A model generated the notes under the pieces. The model was given only the letters and a program-made list of their open reading frames with translations. It had not been told where the DNA came from and searched no databases. Shown one piece after another: positions 27,186-40,500 of a stretch of DNA of 64,000 bases (the stretch's first letter is position 1; each line of letters opens with the position of its first letter). A program made the position numbers and the translations under genes. The stretch is from Linepithema humile. Its lineage: Eukaryota; Arthropoda; Insecta; Hymenoptera; Formicidae. Location of the stretch: the NCBI RefSeq assembly GCF_040581485.1, contig NC_090128.1, positions 43,740,931-43,804,930 of the forward strand. Direction: 5' to 3'.

Positions 27186-30100
27186 ATGACATCCATCAGC
27201 GAAGTCGACGCAGTGCCTAAATCGAAAAAACCATCGGGTGAGTAGTTCAGCTGTTATTGAAGGCGAGTGTTGTAACATTTATCGATGAGCTTTTACTTGA
27301 GTTTCGTACGACGTCAATATGAGCATGTATGTTTAAATAAACACTAATATTTTATTCTTAATATAGAATAAATTGGACTAATATATAATTCATTTATAAT
27401 ACATTAAATTTTGATACAAAATAGTAAATTTCGCGTTTCATTTAATGATTATTTTTCTGTTAAACTCATTAAATGTGTTACAAAGTTATCTTGAATCTCC
27501 AATTGTTATCTAAGTAATCTTACTTTTTCACTTCTCACACATGCGAATTATCGATCTGTCAATTTGCTTTTATACAGATAGTGCATTCAAACAACAACGA
27601 CTACCAGCCTGGCAACCAATACTTACAGCTGGCACGGTTCTACCAACGTTTTTTGTAATAGGTGTTGCATTTATACCAGTCGGTATAGGATTACTTTATT
27701 TTTCTGACGAAGTCAAGGAAAAGACTATAGATTATACTAATTGTAATTCCAATTCCACAAATCACATTCAAAATGGACTACCTCTCAAATGTGCAGACAT
27801 AATTGCAGCCAATTCTTCGGAACCCTGTTTTTGTGAACTGAATTTTACACTACCTGTACACTTTATGGGCAAAGTTTACATGTATTATGGCCTAACAAAC
27901 TTTTACCAGAACCATCGCAGATACGTAAAATCTCGAGATGACAATCAATTATTGGGAAAATTAACTAACATAAATGAGGAGATTTCAAGTGATTGTGAAC
28001 CGTTTGCCTATGATGAAAGAAACGATACTAAAATTCCCATTGTCCCATGTGGAGCCATTGCAAATTCACTTTTCAGTGATGATCTAACACTGTATTCCGC
28101 TAAACATAATGAACCTGTGCCATTATTAAAAACTGGCATAGCTTGGCCATCCGATAAAAATATTAAATTCAGGAATCCTGAAGGAAATATATCAAAAATA
28201 TTTGAGAATTTTGCCAAGCCTAAGAACTGGAGTAGAACTATTTATCAATTAGATCTTGATGATCCAAATAACAACGGATTCCAAAATGAGGATTTAATTG
28301 TATGGATGAGAACAGCTGCATTACCTACCTTTAGGAAACTCTATCGTAGAGTTGATCATAGTAAAGATGGCTTTGTTGATGGTCTACTCGCAGGAAACTA
28401 CACTCTTAAAGTCAAATATTGTAAGTAATCTAAACAAGCTTAAACACAATCAATTATACGAACAATTTAACAAATGAAATAAAATGGAATCAAATACAAT
28501 ACAATAATAATTTTTAATTACAAAAGTAAAAATTGATACATTTTATGTATTTTCTTCTTTTTTTCTTATATAAGTATTAAATATTGGATAATACATTGAA
28601 TGATTCTTTCAGCATTTTCCGTATCTGCCTTTCATGGGAAAAAGAAGATGATTTTAAGTACAACATCCCTTTTGGGTGGCAAAAATCCTTTCCTGGGTAT
28701 TGCTTATATTGTTGTGGGAAGTTTGTGCTTATTGCTGGGCATAGCATTACTCATTATACATATTAAATGTTCCAAAAGGTAACAACTATATCCATACACT
28801 ATATATGTTTGCACTTATTCGTCTATATGAATAAACATCTAAAAATACTAAATATCATCAATTTTGACATGGTGAAGGAACAGTTGTTTTAGTTACTAAA
28901 CATAAAGTCATAAAAAAGTAAAATAAATTGTAATGTCTTTAATGTTCACAAACATACTAAACTTTATGTAACTTTGTGTAATTTTACAAATGCACAATGC
29001 AACGTATCGCAATTTTAGCGATATATTCACGTACGACTTAAACAATCTCTTTTATTAGATCTGGAGAGATAAATATTCATATTTTTTTTTAAAACATGAG
29101 TTGAGATAATATAATCTAATATATGTTATACAGCAAACTAATGTAAAGACGGCTACAAGAAACTATTCTTAGGGCACCGTGTATGTTCTTGTAAGTGTTT
29201 GTAATATTGTGTTACGTCTATCCCTCTCTGTAATTGACATGTAAAATGTTGCCTTGTATGATAAAATATGACTAATCGAGCAGTGTTTTCTTATAATTTC
29301 GTATTTCAATACTAAATATTAAAAACTGTGTATGTATATTTTATTACATATATATTTAATTTGTTTACTGTATATAAGTATTGTAAAATATTATGTATTT
29401 TAATAAAAATACAAAAAAGAATCAATTGATAATTAGCTCGATTGGCCATATTTAGTGCATTGTATGCTTTATCGAAATGTATATATATTTTTCTGCTGTA
29501 TATATCAAGAGAATGGGATATTTAAAACACTGCTACATAGAATCTTCGATTTAATGTGAAATTACAGATAAAAATAATTTTATTACAGCATTGTTGATTT
29601 TTTTTATTTATTTACTTATGACTACGTGATAACTAAGAAGATAAAACAATTTTATAACTATAATATAGTTATTTAAAAGTAGATATAATATGTGTATGTG
29701 AATTGTGATAGATGTAAGATAATATGACATATAAAAATAAAGAAAACATGGCATGAATATGAAGCAGTTGATCTTACAGCTCACTTTGATATTATATTTT
29801 ATAATATAAATTATTTCCATAAATCATGTCATATGCTTGTTTTTTTATTTTTCTATCTTATATATGTCGAAATATATATTTTGAAAAATTTAATTAAGAA
29901 ATAAAAAGTCTATAAATATATAATGAATAAATATAATAAAAAGCATGTAGCATGTTATGAAGAAAAATATTTAATCATATTTGTTATCGTATTCTTAATT
30001 TTACGCATTATTATATTCGGAAGCATTTTGTTTTCTTTTAAGCTTATATATTATTGTTGGAATTCATTTAACTGGCAAGTGTGGAGCAGTCGTGTAAATT

Positions 30101-30200
30101 TTTTATTTGCAATTTTCGCATATATTTATTTATATTTTTATTTTTTAGCACCGCCGATATGACCAATGTGACTCCAACTACGGAATATCATCATAATTAA
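27186..30200 (+). CDS. TMEM30A: CDC50/TMEM30A-family subunit of P4-ATPase lipid flippases
   Basis: Exons are 27186-27237, 27578-28420, 28613-28778 and 30149-30200, giving 370 residues (human TMEM30A 361). The protein partners P4-ATPases, lets them leave the ER and supports flipping of aminophospholipids in plasma and Golgi membranes. Topology is visible: cytosolic N-terminus with KQQRLPAWQP, membrane helix 1 at about 32-60, a large glycosylated exoplasmic loop with cysteines and N-x-T/S sites (NSTN, NSSE, NFT, NWS), then FHGKKKMILSTTS and GGKNPFLGIAYIVVGSL leading into helix 2 at about 325-349. The last exon adds STADMTNVTPTT, which resembles the NTADITI tail of the human protein and supports the distant exon. 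Reading through the third donor instead would stop at 28782 after KCSKR and give 354 residues. Intron 3 is 1.37 kb. Confidence 0.95.
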
Positions 30201-31880
30201 TGATTCCTCTACTCGAAATAAGCATATACTTTTATAAGTATGAATCATTATTGGCTATGCTACTTTAAGACCAGTCAAATTTTCTAATAGCATTCTGCTT
30301 TCGTTTATTTATTATAAACGAAATTGGAAAATGGATACATATGGTAAAGCAACAAACAAATCAAAAATTTCCTATTTATTTAAAAGATGGTTATCTTTTA
30401 AAACTAATCAAGTTTTTCAGTATTGTTACACAGTGTATCTTATAATGGAATATTAATAGCTGAATATGTAATATAATTTTGAAAGATATTAATTTAAAAA
30501 TTTGAAATTTGACAAGTTAAAGTGCTGAAAACTTTTTTATGGATAATTATTAATCAATTATTTATAATCATTATCCATAATCATGATTAATAATTATCCA
30601 TAATTATGATTATTGATAATTATTAATCAATTATTCATAAATCATTGTCAATACTTAATTCAGTTATAATCATTCTTGTGGAACACTGCATAGACAAAAT
30701 TCACAAGTGTATTAATTATTATATTGAAACCAAATATGTTTATGTTAAAGTCTTATTTTATTAGTAGGGTAATAAATTTTTCGTAAGACATTCTTTTAAA
30801 TTAAAAAATGCACTTGGATGCATTTATTAATGCATATTTATCTTACATTTATGTTGATATAGAACCAATTAAACTTTCTAAACCTTGATACAAAAAATCT
30901 AAAGATATAGAAAATTTTGTTAATTAAATGTATATTAAAAATTTTTTATGAGTGATTGCATGAAATACAATAGTTATAAAATATTTTTTCACAAATTTAT
31001 TTAGTTTTGATTAATTAATGCCAGAATGGCTTTAATACATGTATAATTTAATGAATTATTAAAAAAAATTAATCTCTCTTTTTCGAAAGTACAAAGAAAA
31101 TTCCTCTCAAACTGTTGTATTTGATGAATAAGACTATTATTAATGTTGCGTTGTTTAAAAATTAATGTTTATTATTTATTATCTTATGAATTTATGTATA
31201 TTATGCATTTGTAATTTCTATAGATTTAAAAATATGAGATATATATATATATAGGAGAGGTAGAATATTTTATTGTATTTCAAGAAATTATTTGCATTGT
31301 AAAAAATGATAAATAATGATGTATATATTGTCAGCACTACAATTATCTCTCTTTTTAAGAGAAAAAACTAATTTATTACTAATAACTAATATTATTCGTT
31401 GATCAGATATCGGAAACTTTAACTCACAAAAATATTTGCTGTGCAATTTTATTTAATCAAATTAGTTATAAAGTTATTAAATACTTTTGTATAAGCTATT
31501 ATACTATATGTCCATATTAATTGTAATTTAGATTCTCCAGACTAATATTGTTCTCAGAAATGTTTCTCCAATATTCTGAGTGCAATTTTAATTTATTGTG
31601 CCTTAACTGAAAATTATATTACAGACATAATTGTATGCATATACCTAATTAAAAATTTAGAAAAAACATGTTATAACTATTACAGTTAAATTGCAGTATA
31701 AACAGAATATTCGTAGAATCAATCTAGTCGATTGTAAATGTAATGATAAATAAAAAGTTAAAATCAACAATGTATTAATAATATTTTTTTATGTAATTTA
31801 GAATTATTTTTAGAACAGTAAAAAAAATTTTATTGAAATAAGCATACGCCACTTTAATCGACGTGAATTAAAATAAAATT
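30201..31880 (+). other. TMEM30 3' UTR and AT-rich intergenic DNA
   Basis: Very AT-rich with no open frame of interest. The stretch 30538-30645 contains repeated near-palindromes built from ATAATTATTAATCAATTAT. Several AATAAA-like words occur, so the true poly(A) site cannot be chosen. Confidence 0.5.
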
Positions 31881-31889
31881 TTTATATAT

Positions 31890-32820
31890 TAAAAGTTACA
31901 GCTGCTCGTGCAACTCGGCTAAATAAGCAACAATATTTATATCTACGCGGCCGATATCGCTTATGAACGCGGCACAAGGTACAATGCCTGTGCGCGGGTG
32001 CGGCGAGCGGAGTGAAGCGGAAATATTTTCGAGCGCCATCTTGCCCCGCAACCACATAATTCGTCAGTGCCTGTGTGAATGGACTTGTCATAAGCGTTTT
32101 ATATTATTTCGCCTTTCCCCGTTCCCCCGGTCGGCATAAAAATCGCGTTTGAAAATTTCTCACTTGTACCCACGCACGCAAGGTGAGTATGAACGTCACG
32201 CCGTTCCTGTCACCGCCGTCTCCGTCATCCTGAGTTGCACCAACGCGAAAGATAATAGTGGACGCGACGGAATCGAGGGGAAATCTCACGCGGTGCCGTG
32301 ACGTTTTGCGCGCGCGACTATAGCCGTTATTTATTTTTCGGAGCCCACAGGAAGACAAGTGGCGAGTTCTTCGTGCACGTTCCACGTCCGCGCTGACTGT
32401 CATCGACGCGGAAGGTTTCGCTTACTGCGCGCGGCCGCGCCCGTCATTGCGATCTCTCCGAACTTGCTCGCCTTCGGAGAAAAGAGGATATGACACTCCG
32501 CGAAATTGACGTATCGCGTACATCTACTTGCATCTACCCGCGCGAGGATCCCTCCGGAGATCGATGGTGTGTGTGTACGTACGCGCGTGATACATTCGAC
32601 TCGTTGGCAGTCACGGCTGGAGTGAACAGCGGTGCGTCACGCAACGAGATTACTCTTTAAACGGGAATGCATCCATCCGTTTTTCGCGTTGCCAGTTCAA
32701 TTGTGTGCATGCGAGAGCCGATTGACGTCTGATAGAACGTTTTTACCGCAATTTTATGACGTAGCGAAGAGCGCGACGGTAAAAAGAAAACGGACAGTTC
32801 GAATCGACCTTTAGTGGTAA
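31890..32820 (+). promoter_or_regulatory. CpG-rich region, probable promoter and first non-coding exon of the epsin gene
   Basis: Composition changes sharply from AT-rich to a CpG-rich block of about 0.9 kb, with many CG words and initiator-like sequence, then back to AT-rich. It lies 3.8 kb before the epsin coding start with no other gene between. A candidate internal 5' UTR exon sits near 33920-33938 (a T run then CAG, and GTAAGG after it). The assignment is by position and composition only. Confidence 0.45.
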
Positions 32821-34325
32821 TTGTACAATAGCAATAATTTCCTGCTTGTATCCTGCCGTTCTATCAACGTCTCCACTTGGTGTGCCACGATTTCACGGTA
32901 TCTTACATCGCTAATGTAATAATTGTTTTTTGAAGTGTACATCTAATGGATTAAAGTCTTCCATTTGACAGTTTGGAGTTGAAGTTTTGTAAGGTAGAAC
33001 TATTGCAACTTTCTTTTAGATGTGCTTTGAGATATAATTCTTATGTAATTATTCATAACATTTCTAGAACCTTAGTGGCACACTATTTACTATTTATTGT
33101 TACATATCGTTTTCTATTCTTATATAACTATCACAACATATTTTAATACACATATGAGCTACTGTGCATTAAATAAGGAATTCAAATAGTACCAAAGAGC
33201 AGAGAGAACAATGATCAATACTTTCACGGTCAATTACACGTATAATGCTGTTAGATGTTAGAAGGAAACCTTATAAGGGATTTCAACTCAGTGTAGGTTA
33301 AAATAATAGATAATACTTTCAACTTTGTTGGCGATTTATGCTCCACTTTATGTAAAGTAAATATTGCGAATAATGATATTTGCATAGTCATGCAGTAAGA
33401 GAAAGACATGACTGTTGTGTTATAAAAATAAATGTATATCTTGCTTGCAAAATTAAAAATATTTTCAAATAATATTAATAATATTATTAAGATATATATT
33501 TTTGTGAAGTTACTCAAATATTTGTAATAGTATTTAAATAATATTTTTAAATAGTATCGATAATATTATTTATTAAAACAAACATAGGGATATTTCTTAA
33601 AAATTCTGTCACACACATAATATACAAAATAATAATCATCAAAATATATTTTCAAATATTGTACTTTGCATAATAAAAATAAAAATTTTAACTGATTTTG
33701 ATTTTTAAAAATGTATAGTAAAATTTCAAGATATTATCAATTTGAATAATATTTGAATACGAAATACTTAACACCTTTTTTAAAGTTATTTATCGTTATT
33801 CACATTGATAAAATTGCTTCAGTGAGAGAGCACTTATGCTACGACAGTTACGATAAGATAAGAAGTGAATACAATAACACAGAATGATGTTACAGATAGT
33901 AAATTTTTTTTTTTTCAGAGAGCAGTACGATTTTAAAGTAAGGTGTACATCTTTACCTCCATCAATGTAAGTGCTTTCTCTCCATAAATTTTATGCATGC
34001 ACTCTCTTTTATCTGGAGATAGAATAGCTAGGCTCATAGATATATTTTCCCTATAGATTAAAAATTATCGATAGATTAAATTCAAATATTCTTCTTATTC
34101 CCTGATTTAATGTCTTGCTTGACAAAAACATTTATATTTAAGAAATATAACAATGTCACTCCTAGTGATTCTCATGCTTTCCAATCAAATGTAGCAGTAC
34201 GATACATTTGTTCCACACGTAGTTAACCATTTATTACTTAATACATCTATTTAATTTTTGATCATTATAATTAACAAATTAATAGATATAATAAAAAGTT
34301 TCTTTGAAAAGACTAAATATATGAT

Positions 34326-34343
34326 CGCGCGCGCGCGCGCGCG
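34326..34343. repeat. (CG)n microsatellite
   Basis: Alternating CG of about nine units in AT-rich DNA. Such a run can form Z-DNA. Confidence 0.85.
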
Positions 34344-35070
34344 TGGCATTTGTTAATAACACCATGACTAAAATTATTGTAAAAATGTTTCTACACAAGA
34401 TATTCTTAGTTAACTTGTAAAATGATAAATTTCATAGGCTGTGACATTTTGTAAAGGCCATAGCAATCAATGTGTATATCATAAATCCAATATATAACGA
34501 CATATGATACGCGCGTAAGCTATTATAAATTATCTAAAAAAAGAAATTACTATTTTTATACGTAACGATTATTCTTATACATAACATGTTAACTATGCCA
34601 GATAACACATGAAGAAGTATTCAGCAGATACATGAGCTGTGCCTATTAAGAATGAGAAATAAAATAATACAATATTTTTTAATACTGTAATTATGACTAC
34701 GGTTTTTTTTTGTTTTAATATTTTGAAATGTTGAATATTTTGAAACATATGTGCACATATCGCTATTACATTTTATTTTTGCTCACATCCACAATTTTGC
34801 AGAATTTATTTACAAATTTGATGACTTTCATGTAATATTCATTTGCATAATATTAGTATTTAACAAATTAATGTGTCATTATCATTTCTGCACAAAATGA
34901 TATATCATGTATCACGGTGTGATAATTATACATGAAATTTTTCACTTATTTATTGTGTCATCTGATAGTCTAGGCTTTTGTTGTGATTCGGGGTATTTGG
35001 AAGTTTTCTATATTTCTGGGCAAGACCTAGAGTTGCATCAACATCACCAGCGATATTTCATTAGTCAAGA

Positions 35071-35085
35071 ATGGCAATGCAGAAG
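35071..35085 (+). other. Candidate upstream coding exon of epsin (alternative start)
   Basis: ATG GCA ATG CAG AAG is followed directly by a GTAAAT donor and is in phase 0. Spliced to the acceptor at 36588/36589 it gives MAMQKMRRQGQDV joined in frame to MQVNLAG, an N-terminal extension of 13 residues. The upstream limit of this exon is unclear. It may equally be 5' UTR. Confidence 0.3.
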
Positions 35086-36612
35086 GTAAATTTCAATAAT
35101 GCTCACGATTGTTGAATTAACAAATGTGCTCACTCAATAACATGATATTTGATGTTGAAGCATTATTAGAAGATTTTTGTGTCTCAGTAAATGATATGTC
35201 AGTCTCTAAAAATAATTTGATGTTTTTAGGAAAATTTATTGTTACGTTTTATATGATCTATATTCAATTATTTTAATTTTCCAATTTTTGTTGTAATGCA
35301 TTTTTATCGATTTGCAACATTTACCAATGATATGACGATAACAAGTAGTAAAACTGATAATGACAAATGTGCATTATGCAAGTCAATATTGCATCAAGTA
35401 TTGCTATACAAGTATATTCAAGTTCGATTTGTTTTTAATACCGCTGTGCTCCATGTGGCTCTGTTAACGATATTTATTTCAAAGGTAAAATAGATAAAAG
35501 CGATATTAATTATAAATTTATATAGGCACATCTCAAGAAAACAAAGCCCCATCTCAAAGGATATTCTTCAATCCAAACAAGTTTTTATACTTATATACAA
35601 AACAATAATATATTTCTAAGTTTAAACAATAATTTTTAATTAAAAATATTTTTAATTGTTTGAATATTTATGTAAACTAATATTATTTTTAAATACATAT
35701 TATTGAAAAACTAATTAAGTAAATAGCGAAAAACTAAAAAAAATATATATAATTAAAAATACTTTGCGTATAGGTTTCTATTGTGGTTTTGGTAGTATGG
35801 AATGTTTTTATTTAAATATTTCTTTTTTATAATTACATTTCATTATATAATTAACATATAATTATAATTATATTTTTATAATTTATAATTTTTTTATAAT
35901 TATATTTCATTTATTATCATTTTAAACCAATAAAATAAAATTATTTGCCGTAGAGAAATTATTAATACACATGATAGCCATTGACTTATGTGTAATATTA
36001 AATACAATTTAATACGATTTGAAAATAAAAATTGTACAGAATAGCGTAAATGCATACTCGTGCTTATAATATTATCCTTTTTAATACATTATATAGAATA
36101 ATAATAATATATTTGCAAGTTGTATTTCTATTTTCCGTTTTTGTTAACCAATAATTTAATTAGTACGCATGTTTTGGCTTTAGACTTAACTTTTTCATAT
36201 CGATTAATCTTAATATGAAATCTTACTAAAATTGGATGCTAATATTGTTATAATAGTTTTGTAGAGTGTATGCATACTTGCATGACTTTCATATAAGAAA
36301 AATACCCATATTTATTATCAAATGTTACTGTAACATAATTTATATTTGTTTTTACATAGCATTTATATACGTTAAAACTTAAAAAAGACTTTCCATCAGA
36401 AAACATTAAGTAAAAAACTTAAATAATATACGTATCTACGCAAAAAACTATGAATTTATTAATTTTGTAAATAATTTTTGTTGTGAATGCCTGTTTGCTT
36501 TTTGGAATGGATGCGATAATAAATATGGGTTTCTATAATTAAGGTACATAATACTACAATTAAGTAACATATAGCGATAATATTTTAGATGAGAAGACAA
36601 GGTCAAGACGTC

Positions 36613-39600
36613 ATGCAGGTGAACCTAGCAGGTATTAGGCGAGATATTATGAATCTCGCCCATAATTATAGCAATGCTCAGGTAATTAATATTTTTTTAT
36701 ATTAATTGATATAATTTTTCATCATTAATATATGAAATTAATAACGGGATATCTAAAAATATTGTTATCTAAATTAAGAAAATAAGTAAAACTAAGATAT
36801 ATATAAAAATTTTAATTGCTAAAAATGATTGCTAATTGTCACTTTTCTTTTATGTTTCTAGAAAGCTGTACGAAAAGCTACCAGCAATGATCCTTGGGGT
36901 CCAAGTAGTACACTTATGGCAGAAATTGCCGACTTAACATACAATGTTGTAGCATTTACGGAAATTATGCAAATGCTATGGAAAAGATTAAATGATCATG
37001 GGAAAAACTGGCGACATGTATACAAAGCCTTAGTCCTCTTAGAATATCTTATCAAGACGGGGAGTGAAAAGGTAGCGCAACAATGTAAAGAGAACATCTT
37101 TGCCATCCAAACTTTAAAAGGTAACAAATGATTCTTACGATGTGTATAATTGAGAATTTACATTTTGTTTTGTCGCAATTAATCAACAAATCTCTATCAA
37201 AGTATTCAATCAATTCTCCTAACACAATCTATTTTTTATAGATTTTCAATACATGGATGGACATAAAGATCAAGGAATTAACGTGCGGGAAAAAGCAAAA
37301 CAACTAGTGGCCTTATTAAAAGATGACGAGAGATTGAGAAATGAACGTGCTAGAGCATTGAAAGCAAAAGAGAGATTTGCACAGTCTGTTAGTGGATTTG
37401 GAAGTGATGGTATGGACACTATGTCGCCTGGTAGTAGTGATGTAAGTAATTATCACCCATATTATTGATTATTTCAGTATTAGTTCTCTTAGAACTGTAC
37501 AATTCATTTTATGTTTTGTTTTAGTTCCAAGATTGGGAGCCTTGTCACTTATCGGAACCAACGGCTAGACGTGCAAGTAAGTTTGCTTATCATACATTAA
37601 TAATTTTTAACATCTTTCGGACGAAACTCCTCAAATTAAATTGAAGCGAGAAATTCTCACTTTATATGTAAGAATGAACACACACAACAAATGTATATTT
37701 CAGCGGAACTGGAAGCCGCAAGACCGCAAACAGTAGGCGAAGAAGAATTACAACTGCAACTAGCCTTGGCTATGTCTAGAGAGGAAGCGGAGCAAGAAGA
37801 ACAAAGAAGGCGCAGCGATGACGTTAGATTGCAATTAGCCCTTAGTCAGAGTCAGCAAGATTTCAAGTGAGTAATCAGCGGAATCCAGTGCGGTCTAATA
37901 ACCTGATGTAGAAAAAAAATGCCTGACCTTGCATTCACAGGCTAATGCCACATGTATGAATTTCAGAACTCCGCAATCCGAGAAGCAAAGTCATATGATG
38001 GATTTACTCGATGTAAATTTGGGCGAGGCAAGCGGCGGCCCAAGTTCTGTACAAACTGACCCATGGGGTATCCCGATAGCTGCGCCGCCGCCTAGACCGC
38101 AGGTACTTACCGATTATTTTGCCGAGTTGATAAAAATTACACGCTTGTTGCATGTTGCATGATAATAGAAATATGTACCATTTTTGCATGATGCATCACA
38201 GTCTTTGGATCTATCTCAGTTTCATGAATACCAGGTATGATCGATGAATGTTAGAGAGCGTTACCGCATTTTGAAGGAGTAAAGTAAACATTTTCGTGAA
38301 GTAATTAAGAGAATGATTGGAGATTAATCAAGTTCTCGTCCCACAGCCGCAGAACGATCCGTGGAGTGTTCCAACAACGAGTACCACATCGCCTCCAATA
38401 GATCCATGGACACCAGTTCCTCCACAGCGACCAAGTGAGTGTCATTATTTCAGCAACGGTTTTTTATTTTTACAGTTAAATTTGTACTTCATTCTAATTA
38501 CTAAGTTTATATTCTTTTTGCGCATGTTTTTACATCTTTAATGATTTCTCGGATAACTCTCAGGGTCTTCAGGTATTAATTAAGCTAATTTTCTCACTGC
38601 GTTTATATGATTTATTAAATATCCTTATCGAAGAAATACGCTTGTTCTTTAATTTTGCTTTCTTTAATTTTGCTTTAATCAGCTTTCAATGCAATATCGT
38701 ACGAGTGTAATTTTCATCAAAAATTTACTGAACTTAAATTGTTACTGGATTACAGCGGCTGCTATCGATCCATGGCGTGCACCTGCCCCATCTCCGGCTA
38801 CAGTCGTGTCTCCTCCTCGTACGAACGATCCTTGGTCACCAGTTCCATCTACGACTACTGAATCAGAGACGAATAAGCCGCAGGTGACTTAGATTTCCTT
38901 CAAGTATTCTTTCAAGTTTGCCGATTTCCGCGACATCCGTAAAACACATTGATCTAATTGTTTTTCTTTTTTTGCAGACGGCCCAAGATGGCGTGAAATC
39001 CCCATCGCCGTCTTTTAACAATTCAGCCCTAACGCAAAACATCGGCTTTGCAGCGCAATCGCCTCAGAATATAGGTTTCAATTTGCCGCCAGTGTCTTCG
39101 GCCACTACTGCCAGCAACGGTTTCAACGGTGCGGGGCTGGGCTTTAGCAATTTTTCCACTCAGAACAACGGTAACGCCGCCGCGACAAGTCCGCTCAGCG
39201 ATTTAGATGAATTCGACGTAATCACTAACAGAGGAAAAGTTGGAGCTAGTCCACAGACGGTGAACAATGGTATTTGAGAATCATTCAGTTGCACAAATCT
39301 GCCAAATAGTGTGTTAACGTTTGTTAAACGTAAACGTAATTTTGAAATAGGAGGCACGGCATCCTCGGGAGATCCTTTTGATCTGGGAGACATAGCTGAA
39401 AATCTTCCCGCTAGTACTGGCGCCGTGAAAAAGACACCACAATCCTTTTTAGGAGAAAATTCTGCGCTCGTCAATTTGGATAATCTTGTTAGTGCTTCGA
39501 CAATTAAACCTGCAGCTCCTACGCCCACAGGTAAGTTTACGTAATTAGAATATATATATATACATCGAGAAAGAGAAGTCCAGTATTCGAAATAATAAAT

Positions 39601-40500
39601 CTGGTTCAAGTATTGTATTATTAAATTTTATCTAATTACATATCGTGTCTTTTTCAAATACTAAAGTTTATTTGAAATCAAAATCTAATTAAAGTCATAA
39701 ATTCAGCTATAATTCATTAATAATTCAGATAAAGTACGAGAAAGAATTTTATACTGTAACACATTCTATGTCTGCAAAATAGCATTTCATTGGAAATAAA
39801 TTCGTGAGTACCAATAAGACGATCAAAAATATGGCATGACTGCATGATTTGACTACTGTACAATGTAATTATTGTTTATTGGTGTAATTATATATTTCAT
39901 ACATATTATTTTAATGCATTATTGTTTTAACTAAGAGTACTGTGATTTAAATCTTTCTTCGAATATATATATTGACAACATTCTAGTCTAAATATAATTT
40001 CTTTTGAGTTCTTTTTTAAAAATATTTTTTACAATATTTGTTATTTTAATATGTATTTATGTTATAATATTTGTTTGTTCACACAGAATAAATAAATAAG
40101 TATTAAACTTTACATTAGGCAATTTCAGAAAATTGAAGAATTTAGATCAATATCTTGAAACAAGAACAATCAATAACGCCTCAAAAGCAAATAGTTTTAT
40201 ACATACATAAATATAAAATATTCATTTTTTTATTGCGTTACAAAGTAATATGGTTTTTATTCAAGATATTGATGTAAATCTTAAATATTAATATGTTAAA
40301 AAACATTAAAATTATTTTTTATGCGTGTTACTTTTTATACTAATAAGTGAATACATGTGGATGATTTTATAGCAACCATGTCATACTCAGCAAATCCGTT
40401 TGCAACTGTGACGCCACCACCCCGTCCTACAATCAATCAGATTCGACAGGATCCATGGACAGCGAATACAACTTCTACGGCTAATCCGTTCCTCTCGTAG
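36613..40500 (+). CDS. lqf: Epsin, liquid facets homologue (ENTH-domain endocytic adaptor)
   Basis: Exons are 36613-36681, 36862-37120, 37242-37441, 37525-37576, 37704-37866, 37967-38102, optional 38202-38234, 38347-38434, 38756-38883, 38978-39269, 39351-39530 and 40373-40500, giving 564 residues, or 575 with the optional exon. Start MQVNLAGIRR is chosen by resemblance to Drosophila liquid facets; an in-frame ATG at 36589 would add eight residues. The ENTH domain (about 5-145) binds PtdIns(4,5)P2 and bends membrane: ATSNDPWGPSS, NVVAFTEIMQM, NDHGKNWRHVYKAL, YLIKTGSEKVA. Two ubiquitin-interacting motifs follow at about 206-223 (EEELQLQLALAMS) and 232-246 (DVRLQLALSQS). The tail has six DPW motifs for AP-2, LMDLL-like and DLDEFD acidic clathrin/AP-2 motifs, and two NPF motifs for EH-domain partners. 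The block KKTPQSFLGENSALVNLD is also conserved in human epsin. Confidence 0.95.
38202..38234 (+). other. Possible 33-nt cassette exon in epsin
   Basis: TCACAG precedes and GTATGA follows an 11-codon open piece (SLDLSQFHEYQ). Both sides are phase 0, so inclusion or skipping keeps the frame. The pyrimidine tract is weak. It may be tissue-specific or not used. Confidence 0.4.

Noticed and set aside
34326..34343. CG run considered as a regulatory site
   Set aside because: It is a simple dinucleotide repeat; Z-DNA potential alone does not show function.
39160..39609. 149-codon open frame on the minus strand
   Set aside because: It is the antisense shadow of the epsin exons at 38978-39269 and 39351-39530.
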